Of a stretch of 64,000 nt of DNA, positions 1-8,661 are shown piece by piece. The stretch's first letter is position 1. Every line of letters starts with the position of its first letter. The stretch comes from JAWKRB01 sp041389885 (lineage in GTDB: Bacteria > Myxococcota_A > Polyangia > Polyangiales > Ga0077539). Below the pieces are notes generated by a model. It searched no databases. It was not told the DNA's origin and saw nothing but the letters and a program-made list of their open reading frames with translations. Position numbers and translations under genes: made by a program. The stretch lies in NCBI GenBank assembly GCA_041389885.1, contig JAWKRB010000022.1, positions 1 through 64,000 on the forward strand, in the 5' to 3' direction.

Positions 1-1
1 C

Positions 2-919
2 AGCGGCACCGGCGGCATCTGGCGCCGCGAGGCCATCGACTCGGCCGGCGGCTGGCAGCACGACACGCTCACCGAAGACATCGACCTCTCCTACCGGGCG
101 CAGCTCAAGGGCTGGCGCTTCGTGTTCCGTGAGGACCACGTCACCCCCGCGGAGCTCCCCGAGGAGATGGAGGCCTTTCGGGCGCAGCAGTTCCGCTGGG
201 CCAAGGGCACCGTGCAGACCGCCCGCAAGCTCCTGGGCCGCGTGCTCTCTCGCAAAGACCTCCCCTTCAGCGTGCGCATGGAGGCGTTCTTCCACATGAC
301 GCCGCACTTCTCGTACCCGCTGATGGTGCTCCTCGCGGCGCTGCTGCTGCCGATGCTCCTGGTCATGCCGGCGAGCGACCCCACCTCGCTGCTCCTCGTC
401 GACATCCCCCTGATGATCGGCTCGACGGGCTCGCTCCTGACCTTCTACATCGTCGCCGAGCGCGCGCAGGGGCGCAGCGCCATGGGCGCGCTGCGGCGCC
501 TCCCGTGGCTCATCGCCATCGGCGCGGGCATGTCGCCCTGGCTCACCCGCGCGGTGTGGGAGGGGCTGCAGGCCGAGACCGGCGAGTTCGTGCGCACGCC
601 CAAGAAGGGCAAGAGCAAGGCGGCGGGGCGCTACAAGGCCCGCACCATCCTCCCCGTCGTGGAGATGGGCCTCGCGGTCGAGAGCGTGGCGTCGTTCTAC
701 ACGGCGATCACCACGGGCCACTACATCGCCGCGCCCTTCGCGCTGCTCTTCGTGATGGGCTTCGGCTTCGTCTCGATGATGGTCCTGCGCGAGCGCTTCC
801 CCGCGGCGGTCATCGAGCGCGCCGGGGCCGCGAGCCCGATGGAGCTCCCCGAGGTGCAGCCCGAGCTCGTGCCCGCGTTTCAGCGCGCCGAGGCCCCGCG
901 CTCGCAGATGTCGCTCTGA
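2..919 (+). CDS. GT2-family glycosyltransferase, C-terminal part (5' truncated)
   Basis: The reading frame is open from base 2 and ends at a TGA at 917-919; the N-terminal part lies outside the window. The visible 305 residues carry TEDIDLSYR (about residue 27) and QQFRW (about residue 63), the TED and QxxRW signatures of processive, cellulose-synthase-like GT2 enzymes. Several hydrophobic segments follow (for example LLAALLLPMLLVM and the region near residues 135-160), as in membrane-embedded polysaccharide synthases. The sugar and product cannot be read from this fragment. The next gene starts about 60 bases downstream with its own promoter-like sequence, so it need not be cotranscribed. 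Confidence 0.85.
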   Translation, partial: SGTGGIWRREAIDSAGGWQHDTLTEDIDLSYRAQLKGWRFVFREDHVTPAELPEEMEAFRAQQFRWAKGTVQTARKLLGRVLSRKDLPFSVRMEAFFHMTPHFSYPLMVLLAALLLPMLLVMPASDPTSLLLVDIPLMIGSTGSLLTFYIVAERAQGRSAMGALRRLPWLIAIGAGMSPWLTRAVWEGLQAETGEFVRTPKKGKSKAAGRYKARTILPVVEMGLAVESVASFYTAITTGHYIAAPFALLFVMGFGFVSMMVLRERFPAAVIERAGAASPMELPEVQPELVPAFQRAEAPRSQMSL

Positions 920-936
920 CCGACCGCGCTCCGCGG

Positions 937-966
937 TTGCGCTGCGTCGCAGAGTCGGCCTAGAAC
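937..966 (+). promoter_or_regulatory. Predicted sigma-70-type promoter, near-leaderless
   Basis: TTGCGC (937-942), 18 bp, TAGAAC (961-966). The ATG of the following gene is at 980, so a transcript starting 6-7 bases after the -10 would have a leader of about 7 bases. The same arrangement recurs before several other genes in the window. Confidence 0.5.
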
Positions 967-979
967 GCATCGCCGCTCC

Positions 980-2248
980 ATGGCTGAGACCGTACTCATC
1001 CCCGCTCACTTCGCGCGCGCCGCCGACGCCCTCGGCGCCGCCGCCGACCGGTCGTCCGACGAGGTCGACCTCGTCGCCGAGGTGGTCGTCGAGGCCCTCG
1101 TCGACCAGGCCGCGCGCCGCGCCCCCGCGGTGTCGCCCACGGTCGTCGACGAGGCGATGCGCGCGCGCAAGGCCACGCCGGCCACCGGCGCCACGGGCGA
1201 GCTCAGGCCCCTCGAGGTGCTGCGGGCGGGCCCGTCCAGCGAGGCGGAGCGCGCCGTGCTCGCGGCCCTCGTCGCGTGGCACGTCGACGCGCTCCTCGAG
1301 CGCCGCGACGGCGTGCGCGCGCTGCGCGACCTGCTGCCGGCCTTCGACTGGCTCGAGTTCCAGGGCTCGGTGCCCCCGTACACCGCCGTGCGCGAGACGC
1401 TCGAAGACGACGCGCGGGCGCGGGTCGAAGAGCTCCTACGCGCGGTGCCCGTCGAGGCGCCCACGGCCCGCGCCGCCGACGCGGTGCGCGCGCTGCGCGG
1501 CATCGCGCCGCCCCCCCTCGCGATGACCGCCGGTCGCTCCGTGCCGCCCCTCGGCGGCGCGTCGACCGGGCGCAGCGTGCGCGGCGAGCTCGAGGGGGCC
1601 TGGCGCAACCCCTGGGTCAAGGCCCTGCTGCTCCCCTGGGGCGCGCTGCGGGGCGCGTTTTCGGCGCTGCTCCGCGGGGTGTTCTCGCTGCGCAGCCCGA
1701 TGACCCTCGCGTTCGACGGCGAGTCCTTGCGGGTGAACGGCCACACCGAGCTCCTCGGCCGCACGCTGCGCAGCTACGACCTGCGCTTCCCCGTGACGGG
1801 CATCGCCGAGATCCGCCGCGAGTCGCGCTTTCCGGCGCTGCCCGCGGCGGCGTCGGTGTTCGCGCTCACGGTGGGCTCGATGCTCGGCGCGCGCACCGTG
1901 ATCGAGGCCGCGCGGGCGTCGTACTTCCCCCTCGTGGCGATCGGGCTGGGGATGATCGCCGCGGGCATCCTCTTCGACTGGCTCCTCCGCGCGATCTTTC
2001 CTGGCGTCACGGGCCGCACGAGGCTCACCGTGCGCACCCGCGACGGCGAGGCCGTGGTGCTCACCGCCCTGCCCGTCGACGAGCTCGACGCCTTTCTCGA
2101 TGGGCTCGACCCCGCGAAGGGCGCGACGCTGCTGCGTGACGCGACGGCGCCCGACGGCCAGGGCCTCTCGGGGGCGACCCTCAGAGACCCGCAGCCAGCG
2201 CGCCGAGGGTCGTCCACAGAGCGTCCAGCCGAGCCGGGTCGAGGCTGA
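980..2248 (+). CDS. Hypothetical membrane protein
   Basis: A 422-residue protein I do not recognise. Residues 1-190 are Ala/Arg/Glu-rich and probably helical and soluble. Around residues 205-235 there is an amphipathic or hydrophobic stretch (NPWVKALLLPWGALRGAF), then a short beta-rich part, then a pair of hydrophobic segments at about 292-340 (FALTVGSMLGA and FPLVAIGLGMIAAGILFDWLL). After that comes a short cytoplasmic-looking domain with TRLTVRTRDGEAVVL. The beta-helix layout around paired membrane segments vaguely resembles PH-like membrane proteins, but this is only an impression. The 3' end overlaps the convergent gene at 2181 by 68 bases, so one of the two C-termini may be shorter than drawn. 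Confidence 0.75.
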   Translation: MAETVLIPAHFARAADALGAAADRSSDEVDLVAEVVVEALVDQAARRAPAVSPTVVDEAMRARKATPATGATGELRPLEVLRAGPSSEAERAVLAALVAWHVDALLERRDGVRALRDLLPAFDWLEFQGSVPPYTAVRETLEDDARARVEELLRAVPVEAPTARAADAVRALRGIAPPPLAMTAGRSVPPLGGASTGRSVRGELEGAWRNPWVKALLLPWGALRGAFSALLRGVFSLRSPMTLAFDGESLRVNGHTELLGRTLRSYDLRFPVTGIAEIRRESRFPALPAAASVFALTVGSMLGARTVIEAARASYFPLVAIGLGMIAAGILFDWLLRAIFPGVTGRTRLTVRTRDGEAVVLTALPVDELDAFLDGLDPAKGATLLRDATAPDGQGLSGATLRDPQPARRGSSTERPAEPGRG

Positions 2249-2948
2249 TCGAAGCGCTCACGGCCCGGCCGTCGGCGCGGATCCTCAGGCCGCGGAGCAG
2301 CCCGCGCAGCGCCTCGCTCTGCAGCGTGGGCAGCGTGGCCTCGCGCCAGGCGACCCCGCGGTGCGCGAGGGCCACGGCGCCTTCGTCGGTGGTCGAGACG
2401 GCGGTGAGGGTCACGTCGAGGGCGCGCCCCGCGGCGGCGCTGCCCCGCAGGGCGTCGACGCCGAGGAGCTCCCGCGCGGGCCCCGCCGGCCGCCACGCCG
2501 CGCGCACGGCGGCGTCGGGCGGGAGCGCGTCCCACTGCGCGCGGAGGGTCGATGACTCGACGTGGCCCTGCGCGAACGAGAGGCCCGCGTCGAGCAGGCT
2601 GCGCGCGACCCAGGGCGGACCCACGAGGGCCACCCCGCCGGGGAGCAGGTCGATCTCGGCGCCGCCGCGGCGCTCACCCAGCGAGATGCGCGTGAAGGTG
2701 ACGCCGCGGTAGGTCACCGCGCGCGAGCTCGCGTCAGGGGCGCTCTCGCGGGCGCAGGCCGTGACCTCGCGGGCGACGATGCGACCCGAGAGCACCAGCC
2801 CCAGGGTCTCGGCGCCGCCGTCGAGGGACACCGCCGCGAGCCGCTCGACCCGCGCCGAGAGGCGCGCGGCGCAGTCGCCCTCGCCCCGCGCGCGGAGCCA
2901 ACGGTCGAGGGAGGGCGCCGCGCGGAGACGCGTGAGGTCGGCCGACAC
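2181..2948 (-). CDS. Hypothetical protein, probably a lipoprotein with a start further upstream
   Basis: The first conventional start in frame is the GTG at 2948, giving 255 residues. The frame stays open upstream, and the codons from 3047 downward read VCAALLLSCRQPPPAP, a lipobox (LLLSC) followed by a Pro-rich linker, which strongly suggests a lipoprotein whose N-terminus begins before 2948. No ATG, GTG or TTG is found close upstream in this frame, so the true start is unresolved (non-canonical codon or a base error). The mature part (for example AVTYRGVTFTRISLGERRGG and LVGPPWVARSLLDAG) is soluble-looking and not recognised. It converges on, and overlaps, the gene ending at 2248. Confidence 0.6.
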   Translation of the reverse strand: MSADLTRLRAAPSLDRWLRARGEGDCAARLSARVERLAAVSLDGGAETLGLVLSGRIVAREVTACARESAPDASSRAVTYRGVTFTRISLGERRGGAEIDLLPGGVALVGPPWVARSLLDAGLSFAQGHVESSTLRAQWDALPPDAAVRAAWRPAGPARELLGVDALRGSAAAGRALDVTLTAVSTTDEGAVALAHRGVAWREATLPTLQSEALRGLLRGLRIRADGRAVSASISLDPARLDALWTTLGALAAGL

Positions 2949-3098
2949 GAGGCCGCGGGCGAAGGGCGGAACCCAGGCGAGGGGGTCGCGCGGGGGAGAC
3001 GGCGCGGGGGGCGGCTGACGGCAGCTCAGCAGCAGCGCCGCGCAGACCGTGCGCCCGTAGTATCTGCCGGAATTTCGTGGGAAATTCAGAGGACGACC

Positions 3099-3127
3099 TT
3101 GCCTGTTGAGAGGGTGAACTGTAGATC
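3099..3127 (+). promoter_or_regulatory. Predicted promoter, near-leaderless
   Basis: TTGCCT (3099-3104), 17 bp, TAGATC (3122-3127), with the ATG at 3135 only seven bases beyond the -10. Transcription would start at or next to the start codon. Confidence 0.55.
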
Positions 3128-3134
3128 AACCGGC

Positions 3135-4478
3135 ATGGCAAAGCGTGCCCTTCTCGCCGTGGCGATCTCTTCACTTTCCGTCGCCGCGTGCGGCAAGGAT
3201 CCGGTCCCGGGTGTACTCGATAGCAGCACCGACGTGGTGATCGGGCGCGACAGCGGCCCGGCCGAAGACCGCGCGGCCGTCGACGCGTCGGTCGACGCGC
3301 CCGACGTGATCACCCCTCGCCCCGACGTGCCCCCGGTCGACGTGCAGCCGGGCATGGCGTTCTGCGACCTCCCCGGCGAGCCGGTCCCCCCGGGGGTGAC
3401 CGTGCCCGAGGGCTTCTGCATCAAGCGCTTCGCGCGCGTGCAGACCCCGCGGGTGATGGCCTTCGCGCCCAACGGCGACCTGTTCATCGCCTCGCCCAGC
3501 ACCTCGACGCCCGGCGGCAACCCCATCGGCCGCGGGGGCATCATCCGCCTCACCGACGTGAACGGCGACGGCGTCGCCGACTCCGTCGAGCCCGGCGCGA
3601 CGAACTACCTCACCCAGGTGCCGAGCGTGCACGGCCTGCTCTTCGTCGAGAACGAGCTGCTCTACACGATCGACAACGGCGTCTACGCCGTCCCGTACCA
3701 GGCGGGCGACGCGACGGCGCGCACGCCCCTCCCGATGCACCGGCAGGTGGCCGACCTCCGCGATTTCACGCGCTGGACGCACACCCTCGCGCGCGGCGTC
3801 GACGGCGCGATCTACGTGTCGATGGGGCAGTACGACAACGGCCAGTGCCCCGCGGCGAACGCGCGCGCGGGCTCGATCCTGCGCATCGGCAACGGCATGC
3901 CCAGCACCGGTCAGCTCTGGGTCTCCGGCTTTCGCAACCCGATGTACCTCCGCTGCAAGGAGTGGGGCGCGTGCTACGGCGCCGAGCTCACCGGCGACGG
4001 CTGGGACGGCATCGGCGGCCGCGAGAAGCTGATCGAGATGCGCCAGGGTGACAGCTACGGCTACCCCTGCTGCGTCGACCGCGGCGCGCCGGTGCCGGGC
4101 GTCGGCACGGCGATGGGCTGCGCCAACATCGCCCCCTCGGTGCAGAGCTACCCCCTGCACGACACGCCCTTCGGCTTCGACTGGGCGCCGACCTCGTGGC
4201 CGGGGATGCACAGCGGGGCGTTCTTCGTCGGGCTCCACGGCTGGGTGGGGAGCTGGACCAACGCGGGCGTGCAGTGGGCGCCCACCGACCCGATGACGCA
4301 CCGGCCGACGCGAGACACCGTGCCCTTCGTGCAGGGCTTCGGGCACCGCGGGCCGGCGCTCGAGGGCCGCGTCGCCGACCTTCTCTTCGCGCCCGACGGC
4401 CGCATGTTCTTCACCGATCCCCAGGACGGCGGGATCTACTGGGTCGCCCCCGTCGGCCTGACCATCCCCGCGCGCTGA
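3135..4478 (+). CDS. Sorbosone/glucose dehydrogenase-like beta-propeller lipoprotein
   Basis: 447 residues from the ATG at 3135, chosen because MAKRALLAVAISSLSVAACG is a clean lipoprotein signal (lipobox VAAC) and a promoter-like sequence sits just before it; the frame is open upstream but without coding character. After the lipid Cys comes an Asp/Val/Pro-rich linker (DAPDVITPRPDVPPVDV). The rest looks like the soluble PQQ-type sugar dehydrogenase / sorbosone dehydrogenase propeller: NGDLFIASP, VSGFRNPMYLRC, GDSYGYPCC, and APDGRMFFTDPQDGGIYWV at the end. Many family members are uncharacterised and some do not bind PQQ, so the enzymatic activity is inferred. It is probably anchored to the outer membrane or periplasmic face. 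Confidence 0.8.
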   Translation: MAKRALLAVAISSLSVAACGKDPVPGVLDSSTDVVIGRDSGPAEDRAAVDASVDAPDVITPRPDVPPVDVQPGMAFCDLPGEPVPPGVTVPEGFCIKRFARVQTPRVMAFAPNGDLFIASPSTSTPGGNPIGRGGIIRLTDVNGDGVADSVEPGATNYLTQVPSVHGLLFVENELLYTIDNGVYAVPYQAGDATARTPLPMHRQVADLRDFTRWTHTLARGVDGAIYVSMGQYDNGQCPAANARAGSILRIGNGMPSTGQLWVSGFRNPMYLRCKEWGACYGAELTGDGWDGIGGREKLIEMRQGDSYGYPCCVDRGAPVPGVGTAMGCANIAPSVQSYPLHDTPFGFDWAPTSWPGMHSGAFFVGLHGWVGSWTNAGVQWAPTDPMTHRPTRDTVPFVQGFGHRGPALEGRVADLLFAPDGRMFFTDPQDGGIYWVAPVGLTIPAR

Positions 4479-4576
4479 GCGCCCCAAGGGCCGCTGCGCG
4501 GCCTCGCCGCCACCCTCTTCGAATCTGTGTGAGACTTCGCGCGCGGCCCTGAAACCGTGGGCCGCGGGAGGAACCG

Positions 4577-5062
4577 ATGCCGTCGTTTGATGTGGTCTCG
4601 AAGGTCAATCACGCCGAGGTCGACAACGCGCTCAACCAGTCGATCAAGGAGATCGCGACGCGCTTCGACTTTCGCTCGACGAACACGACCATCGAGAAGA
4701 ACGCCGAGGGCATCGTCGTGGTGTCGAACAGCGAGGGGCGCATCGAGGCGGCCCTCGACGTGCTGCGGAGCAAGCTCGTCAAGCGCGGGGTGTCGCTGAA
4801 GCACCTCGACCCCCAGAAGGTCGGAAAGACCTCGAAGGGCGCCGTGCGGCAGCTCATCAAGATCAAGGAGGGCATCGAGCGCGAGCACGCGCGGGCCCTC
4901 TTGGAGCTGGTGAAGGGCGCGAAGCTCAAGGTGACCGCGGCGATCCAGGAGGACGCGGTGCGCATCACGGGCAAGAACAAAGACGACCTCCAGGCCGCGA
5001 TTCGCCTGCTGCGCGAGCAGGAGCTCGAGTTCGAGGCGCAGTACGTGAACTTCAGGGACTGA
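4577..5062 (+). CDS. yajQ: YajQ-family nucleotide-binding protein
   Basis: 161 residues, the usual family length, starting MPSFDVVSKVNHAEVDNAL, the typical YajQ N-terminus, and ending EQELEFEAQYVNFRD, the typical C-terminus. The start is supported by GGGAGGAA about 4 bases before the ATG. YajQ proteins have two ferredoxin-like subdomains, bind RNA or nucleotides, and in Xanthomonas a homologue binds cyclic di-GMP and acts with a transcription factor; the role here is unknown. The last 11 bases overlap the convergent gene at 5052. Confidence 0.95.
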   Translation: MPSFDVVSKVNHAEVDNALNQSIKEIATRFDFRSTNTTIEKNAEGIVVVSNSEGRIEAALDVLRSKLVKRGVSLKHLDPQKVGKTSKGAVRQLIKIKEGIEREHARALLELVKGAKLKVTAAIQEDAVRITGKNKDDLQAAIRLLREQELEFEAQYVNFRD

Positions 5063-5321
5063 CCGCGCCCCGCCGCCGCTCCCTGCGCTCGAGCAGCGCC
5101 AGCGCCGCCGCGCCGAGCGCGAGCGCGGGCGCGAGGAGCACGGCGGCCAGGTGCGAGAGCACCACCGCCGCCGCGACGAGCGCCGCGGCCTTGAGGGAGG
5201 CGCCGCCCGGAGGCGGCGTGCCCGAGATCACCGAGACCCAAGGGTCCAGCCCCAGGGCCCACAGCGCGCCACGGAGCGCGACGATCGCCCCGGCGGCCGC
5301 GAGCAGGCTCCGCGGCCTCAC
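5052..5321 (-). CDS. Small membrane protein, unknown
   Basis: 89 residues beginning at a GTG whose first bases overlap the stop of the upstream gene (GTGA at 5318-5321), so the two are translationally coupled. It has two hydrophobic stretches (LLAAAGAIVALRGALWALG and LKAAALVAAAVVLSHLAAVLL, running on to LAPALALGAAALALL) and a basic C-terminus (ERRERRRGA). It is not recognised. The tight coupling suggests it works with the toroid protein encoded before it, perhaps at the inner membrane. Confidence 0.65.
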   Translation of the reverse strand: MRPRSLLAAAGAIVALRGALWALGLDPWVSVISGTPPPGGASLKAAALVAAAVVLSHLAAVLLAPALALGAAALALLERRERRRGAVSP

Positions 5322-6490
5322 GCGCCCGCCCCCGCCGCGCGCCAGAGCGGCCCCATCGTGAGGGCGTAGAGGAGCACCGCGTCGCCCACGGCGTTGCCCG
5401 CCGCGAGGGTCACCCCGCGCGGGGATCGCTGCGGAAACGCGGCGAGGCGCACGGAGGTCAAGAGCTCGCGCAGCCACGCCTCGTCGCCGAAGGCCGCGGC
5501 GCCGAGCAGCGCGAGGCCGCTCGCCCCCGGGTTCGCGCCCAGCACGGGGACCGTGGGGCCCGAGTCGACGTCCGCGCGCGCCGCGGCGCCCGAGGGCCAC
5601 TCCCGCGCCCAGCCGAAGCCCAGAGCGCTTACGCCCAGCGCGCGCCTCGCGAGGGCGTACTGCGCGCGGGCGAGGGGAGGGTCGACGAGCTGGAGCATGT
5701 GCGCGGCGAGGAAGATCGACGATCCCTCTGGGCCGTCCCCCACGCGGCCCCGCACGGTGAAGCTCGAGACCAGCATCCCCGTGCGAGGGTCGGTGAGCTG
5801 GGCGCGGGCGGCGCGGGTCCACGCCGCGAGGGTCTCGCGGTGGTCGGCGCCGGTGCGCGCGTCGTAGAGCCGCAGGGCCGCGAGGGCGACGGTGTTGCAG
5901 AAGGTCCAGCACTCGTCGGGGTAGCTCTCAAGGCCGCGCGTGGGCGAGCGGGCCATGCGCTCGGTGATCAGCGCCACCCGCGCCGCGTGCTCGCGGTCGT
6001 AGCGCCCGTCGTCGCGCACCACGCGGCGCGCGCCGAGCATCAGGGCGACCTCGCCGTCGATGAACACGCTCCGCGGCGGCTGCTGCACCCACGCCCCGCG
6101 CCGGGCGTACCCCATGAGGAACCGCTCCTGCCCGAGCGCGCGCTCCTGCGCGAGCGTGTCGTCGATCAGCGAGTCGATGTCGCGCAGCAGCTCGGGGGCG
6201 CGGCGAGGCTGGCGCAGCGCGACGTTCGCGAGCGAGAGCACGAGGAAGGTGCGGCGCATGAAGTCCCACTCCTCGCAGCTCGCGCGCATGCGCTCCGTCT
6301 CGTCGCCGCGCCCGCCGCGCTCGCGCCAGCTCGCGCGCTGATGCGCCAGGAGCGCCTCGGCCAGAGGCGGGATCTCGCCCCGCGCGGCGCGCACGCCCCG
6401 CGGCGGGGGGCGGAGGGCGAAGTGGGCGACGGGGAGCCAGGTCCCCACGCCCAGGGCGAGGGCGAGGGCGGTGCGCGCGAGGGGTCTCAT
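5318..6490 (-). CDS. Exported alpha/alpha-toroid protein, linalool dehydratase/isomerase-like
   Basis: 390 residues with an N-terminal signal or anchor (LARTALALALGVGTWLPVAHF). The core has repeated helical pairs typical of an alpha/alpha-barrel, with ESYPDECWTFCNTVALAALR near residues 183-202 and GSSIFLAAHMLQLVDPPLA later. This pattern resembles the linalool dehydratase/isomerase fold family, in which nearby cysteines take part in catalysis, but the match is from memory and the substrate is unknown. The downstream small membrane gene is coupled by a GTGA overlap. Confidence 0.6.
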   Translation of the reverse strand: MRPLARTALALALGVGTWLPVAHFALRPPPRGVRAARGEIPPLAEALLAHQRASWRERGGRGDETERMRASCEEWDFMRRTFLVLSLANVALRQPRRAPELLRDIDSLIDDTLAQERALGQERFLMGYARRGAWVQQPPRSVFIDGEVALMLGARRVVRDDGRYDREHAARVALITERMARSPTRGLESYPDECWTFCNTVALAALRLYDARTGADHRETLAAWTRAARAQLTDPRTGMLVSSFTVRGRVGDGPEGSSIFLAAHMLQLVDPPLARAQYALARRALGVSALGFGWAREWPSGAAARADVDSGPTVPVLGANPGASGLALLGAAAFGDEAWLRELLTSVRLAAFPQRSPRGVTLAAGNAVGDAVLLYALTMGPLWRAAGAGA

Positions 6491-6581
6491 CGAGCGCAGG
6501 AGACGACGTCGCGGGGGAGGGCGTTCCCTCGCTCTGCCGCCAGCGGCTCGATCTGAGCGGTGAGAGGTCGCGGGGCGGGGC

Positions 6582-7592
6582 TCAGCGCGAGGCGGCGGCG
6601 CCCTCGGGCGCCGTGTCGAGGCGGTCTTCGATGCTCACCGCCCGGCGCAGCTCGCGCACGTAGATCTCTCGCTGGCGAAACATCTCGCGGTTCATCATCA
6701 CGGCCTGGATGCGCTCTCGCACCGAGTCGAAGGCCGGAGCCGGCGGCGCCCTGCGCTCGGTGACCCGCAGCACGTGCACCCCCGCGGGGCCCCGCACCGG
6801 CGCGCTCGCGGTGTTGAGCGGGAGCGCGGCCAGCGCGGTGTTGATCACCTCGGGGAGCGCGTCGGCGTCGACCTCGCCGAGGTCTCCCCCGGCCTCTCGC
6901 GACGCGGCGTCCTGCGAGAGCTCGCGCGCCACGGCCTCGAAGCTCTCGCCCCGGCGCACCCGCTCGGCGGCGGCGCCCGCGGCGAGGGTGACGGCCTGCA
7001 CCTGCTCCGCCGTCGCGTCTTCGGGGAGCGCGAAGAAGATGTGCCACGCGTGGGGGCGGAGCGTGCGCTGCAGCTCGCCCACGAGCCTCGTGTACTCCGT
7101 GCGCATCTCGGCCTCGGTGATGTTGATGCGGCCGCGCACGCGCACCTGGAGCACCTTGAGCTGCAGCACCTGACGCTCCATGCGGTCGCGGTACTCGCGC
7201 CACGACACGCCCTCGGACTCGAGCGCCCGCCGGAGGGTGGCCACGTCGGCGCCTCGCTCCTGCGCGATGTTCGCGATGAAGCGCTCGACCTCCTCGTCGT
7301 TGACGGTGATGTGCGCGCGCGTCGCGGCCCGCTGAATCAGTCGCTCCTCGAGCATCTCGTTGAGCGACTGGCGCATGATCGCCGCGCGCCTCCGCGGGCG
7401 CTCGGGGCCGGCGACCGTCTGCTCCATCTCGGCGAGGTACGGTCGGGCGTAGCGCTCGACCTCTGAGAGGAAGATCGCGTCGTCGTCGAGCAGCAGCACC
7501 ACGCGGTCGAGCACCTCGGCCCCGGCGAACCCAGGGGACAGGGTGAGCGCAGACGCGAGCAGGGCCGGGCGAAGCATCGTGCGTAGGGTCAT
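6582..7592 (-). CDS. SurA/parvulin-type periplasmic chaperone
   Basis: 336 residues with a signal peptide (LLASALTLSPGFAGA) followed by VLDRVVLLLDDDAIFLSEVE, the usual start of a SurA N-domain, a helical chaperone region, and one parvulin-like (PPIC) domain (HIFFALPEDATAEQV through VHVLRVTER). It has one PPIase domain where E. coli SurA has two. Such proteins help fold outer-membrane proteins in the periplasm. It begins with a TGATG overlap at the end of a second PPIC lipoprotein gene, so the two form a coupled pair. Confidence 0.85.
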   Translation of the reverse strand: MTLRTMLRPALLASALTLSPGFAGAEVLDRVVLLLDDDAIFLSEVERYARPYLAEMEQTVAGPERPRRRAAIMRQSLNEMLEERLIQRAATRAHITVNDEEVERFIANIAQERGADVATLRRALESEGVSWREYRDRMERQVLQLKVLQVRVRGRINITEAEMRTEYTRLVGELQRTLRPHAWHIFFALPEDATAEQVQAVTLAAGAAAERVRRGESFEAVARELSQDAASREAGGDLGEVDADALPEVINTALAALPLNTASAPVRGPAGVHVLRVTERRAPPAPAFDSVRERIQAVMMNREMFRQREIYVRELRRAVSIEDRLDTAPEGAAASR

Positions 7593-8614
7593 CAGCGAGT
7601 CTCTCGTCTGGCAGGGGCGGCGGGGGCGTCGACCCGCACACGCGCGAGGGCCGCGCTGTCGATCTCGACGCGCGCCGCGGCGCGAAGGCGCGTGAGCAGC
7701 GCGCGCACGGCGGCCTCCTCGGCGGCCTCGCGGGCCTGACGAGTGAGCCTCGCGCGAATCCTCGACGACTCCTCCTCGAGGGTGCGCCGCAGCGCCTCGC
7801 GCCGCGCGGTGAGGCGCAGCACGTGAAAGCCTGGCGCGCCGCCCGGGCCGCCGTGCGCGCTCTCGACCACGGCGGGGCTCAGCGCGCCCACCTGCTCAAG
7901 CGCGAAGGCCGCGGAGGCCACCTCGGCGGGGACCGTCGGGCCGCCCTCGCGCGGAAAGAACGCGAGGTCGCCGTCGCGCTCCCGGCTCGCGCGGTCGACC
8001 GAGCGCTCGCGCACGAGCCGGGTGAACAGCGCGTTGTCCTGCGGGCGCGCCCGGAGCTCGGCCAGCGTCCGCTCGGCCTCGGCGCGGCTGGTGAACACCA
8101 GCTGACTCACGCGCACCTGCGCCTCGGCGTTGTACTCGGCGCGGTGGGCCTCGTAGTACGCCCTCACCTCGGCGTCAGACACCGCGGGCTCGGGCACCGC
8201 CGCGCGCACGCTCTGCTCCACGCGGCGGGCCAGCTGCATCGAGACCGCGCGGCGCACCTCGGGGTGCTGGTCATAGCCGCGGGCCTGGGCCTCCGCGGCG
8301 AGGAGCTCGGCGTCGAGCCAGGTCTGCAGCAGGGCCCTGCGCTGCTCTGGCGAATTCAGCCGAGCGCGGAGGTAGGGGTTCTCGACGTGGATCCGCCGCG
8401 TGAGGTCGCAGAGCGTGAGCCGGTGCGAGTTGACCTGCGCCACCACGAGCTCGCGCTGCTCGGGGGCGATGACCTCGCAGGGGTCGGCGCCCGGGCGGAG
8501 CGCGGCGTCGGCGGTCGCCTGCGCCGCGGCGGCGTCGCGGGGCGGATGGGCGTGACGCGGCGGCTTCGGGCAACCGGCGGCGACGAGCGCGATCACGAGC
8601 ACGAGGGGACGCAT
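7592..8614 (-). CDS. PPIC-domain (parvulin-like) lipoprotein
   Basis: The start is placed at the ATG at 8614 because MRPLVLVIALVAAGC is a lipoprotein signal; the longer frame reading is Arg-rich and non-coding in character. The 340-residue product has a SurA-like N-terminal helical region (QVNSHRLTLCDLTRRI) and a parvulin domain (VRVSQLVFTSRAEAERTL, DLAFFPREGG, PGFHVLRLTAR), like PrsA/SurA foldases anchored by lipid. The stop overlaps the start of the next SurA-like gene (TGATG), implying coordinated amounts of the two chaperones. Confidence 0.85.
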   Translation of the reverse strand: MRPLVLVIALVAAGCPKPPRHAHPPRDAAAAQATADAALRPGADPCEVIAPEQRELVVAQVNSHRLTLCDLTRRIHVENPYLRARLNSPEQRRALLQTWLDAELLAAEAQARGYDQHPEVRRAVSMQLARRVEQSVRAAVPEPAVSDAEVRAYYEAHRAEYNAEAQVRVSQLVFTSRAEAERTLAELRARPQDNALFTRLVRERSVDRASRERDGDLAFFPREGGPTVPAEVASAAFALEQVGALSPAVVESAHGGPGGAPGFHVLRLTARREALRRTLEEESSRIRARLTRQAREAAEEAAVRALLTRLRAAARVEIDSAALARVRVDAPAAPARRETR

Positions 8615-8661
8615 CGACCGCGCAACGGCTATCACGCCCCCGTCGCCGAGGGACCCGCCCC

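Noticed and set aside
2562..3134. Long open frame upstream of the sorbosone-dehydrogenase-like gene
   Set aside because: The extra 190 residues are an Arg/Ala-rich shadow of the opposite-strand gene; signal peptide and promoter support the start at 3135.
3171..4487. 438-codon minus-strand open frame
   Set aside because: It mirrors the plus-strand propeller gene and has the composition of an antisense shadow in GC-rich DNA.
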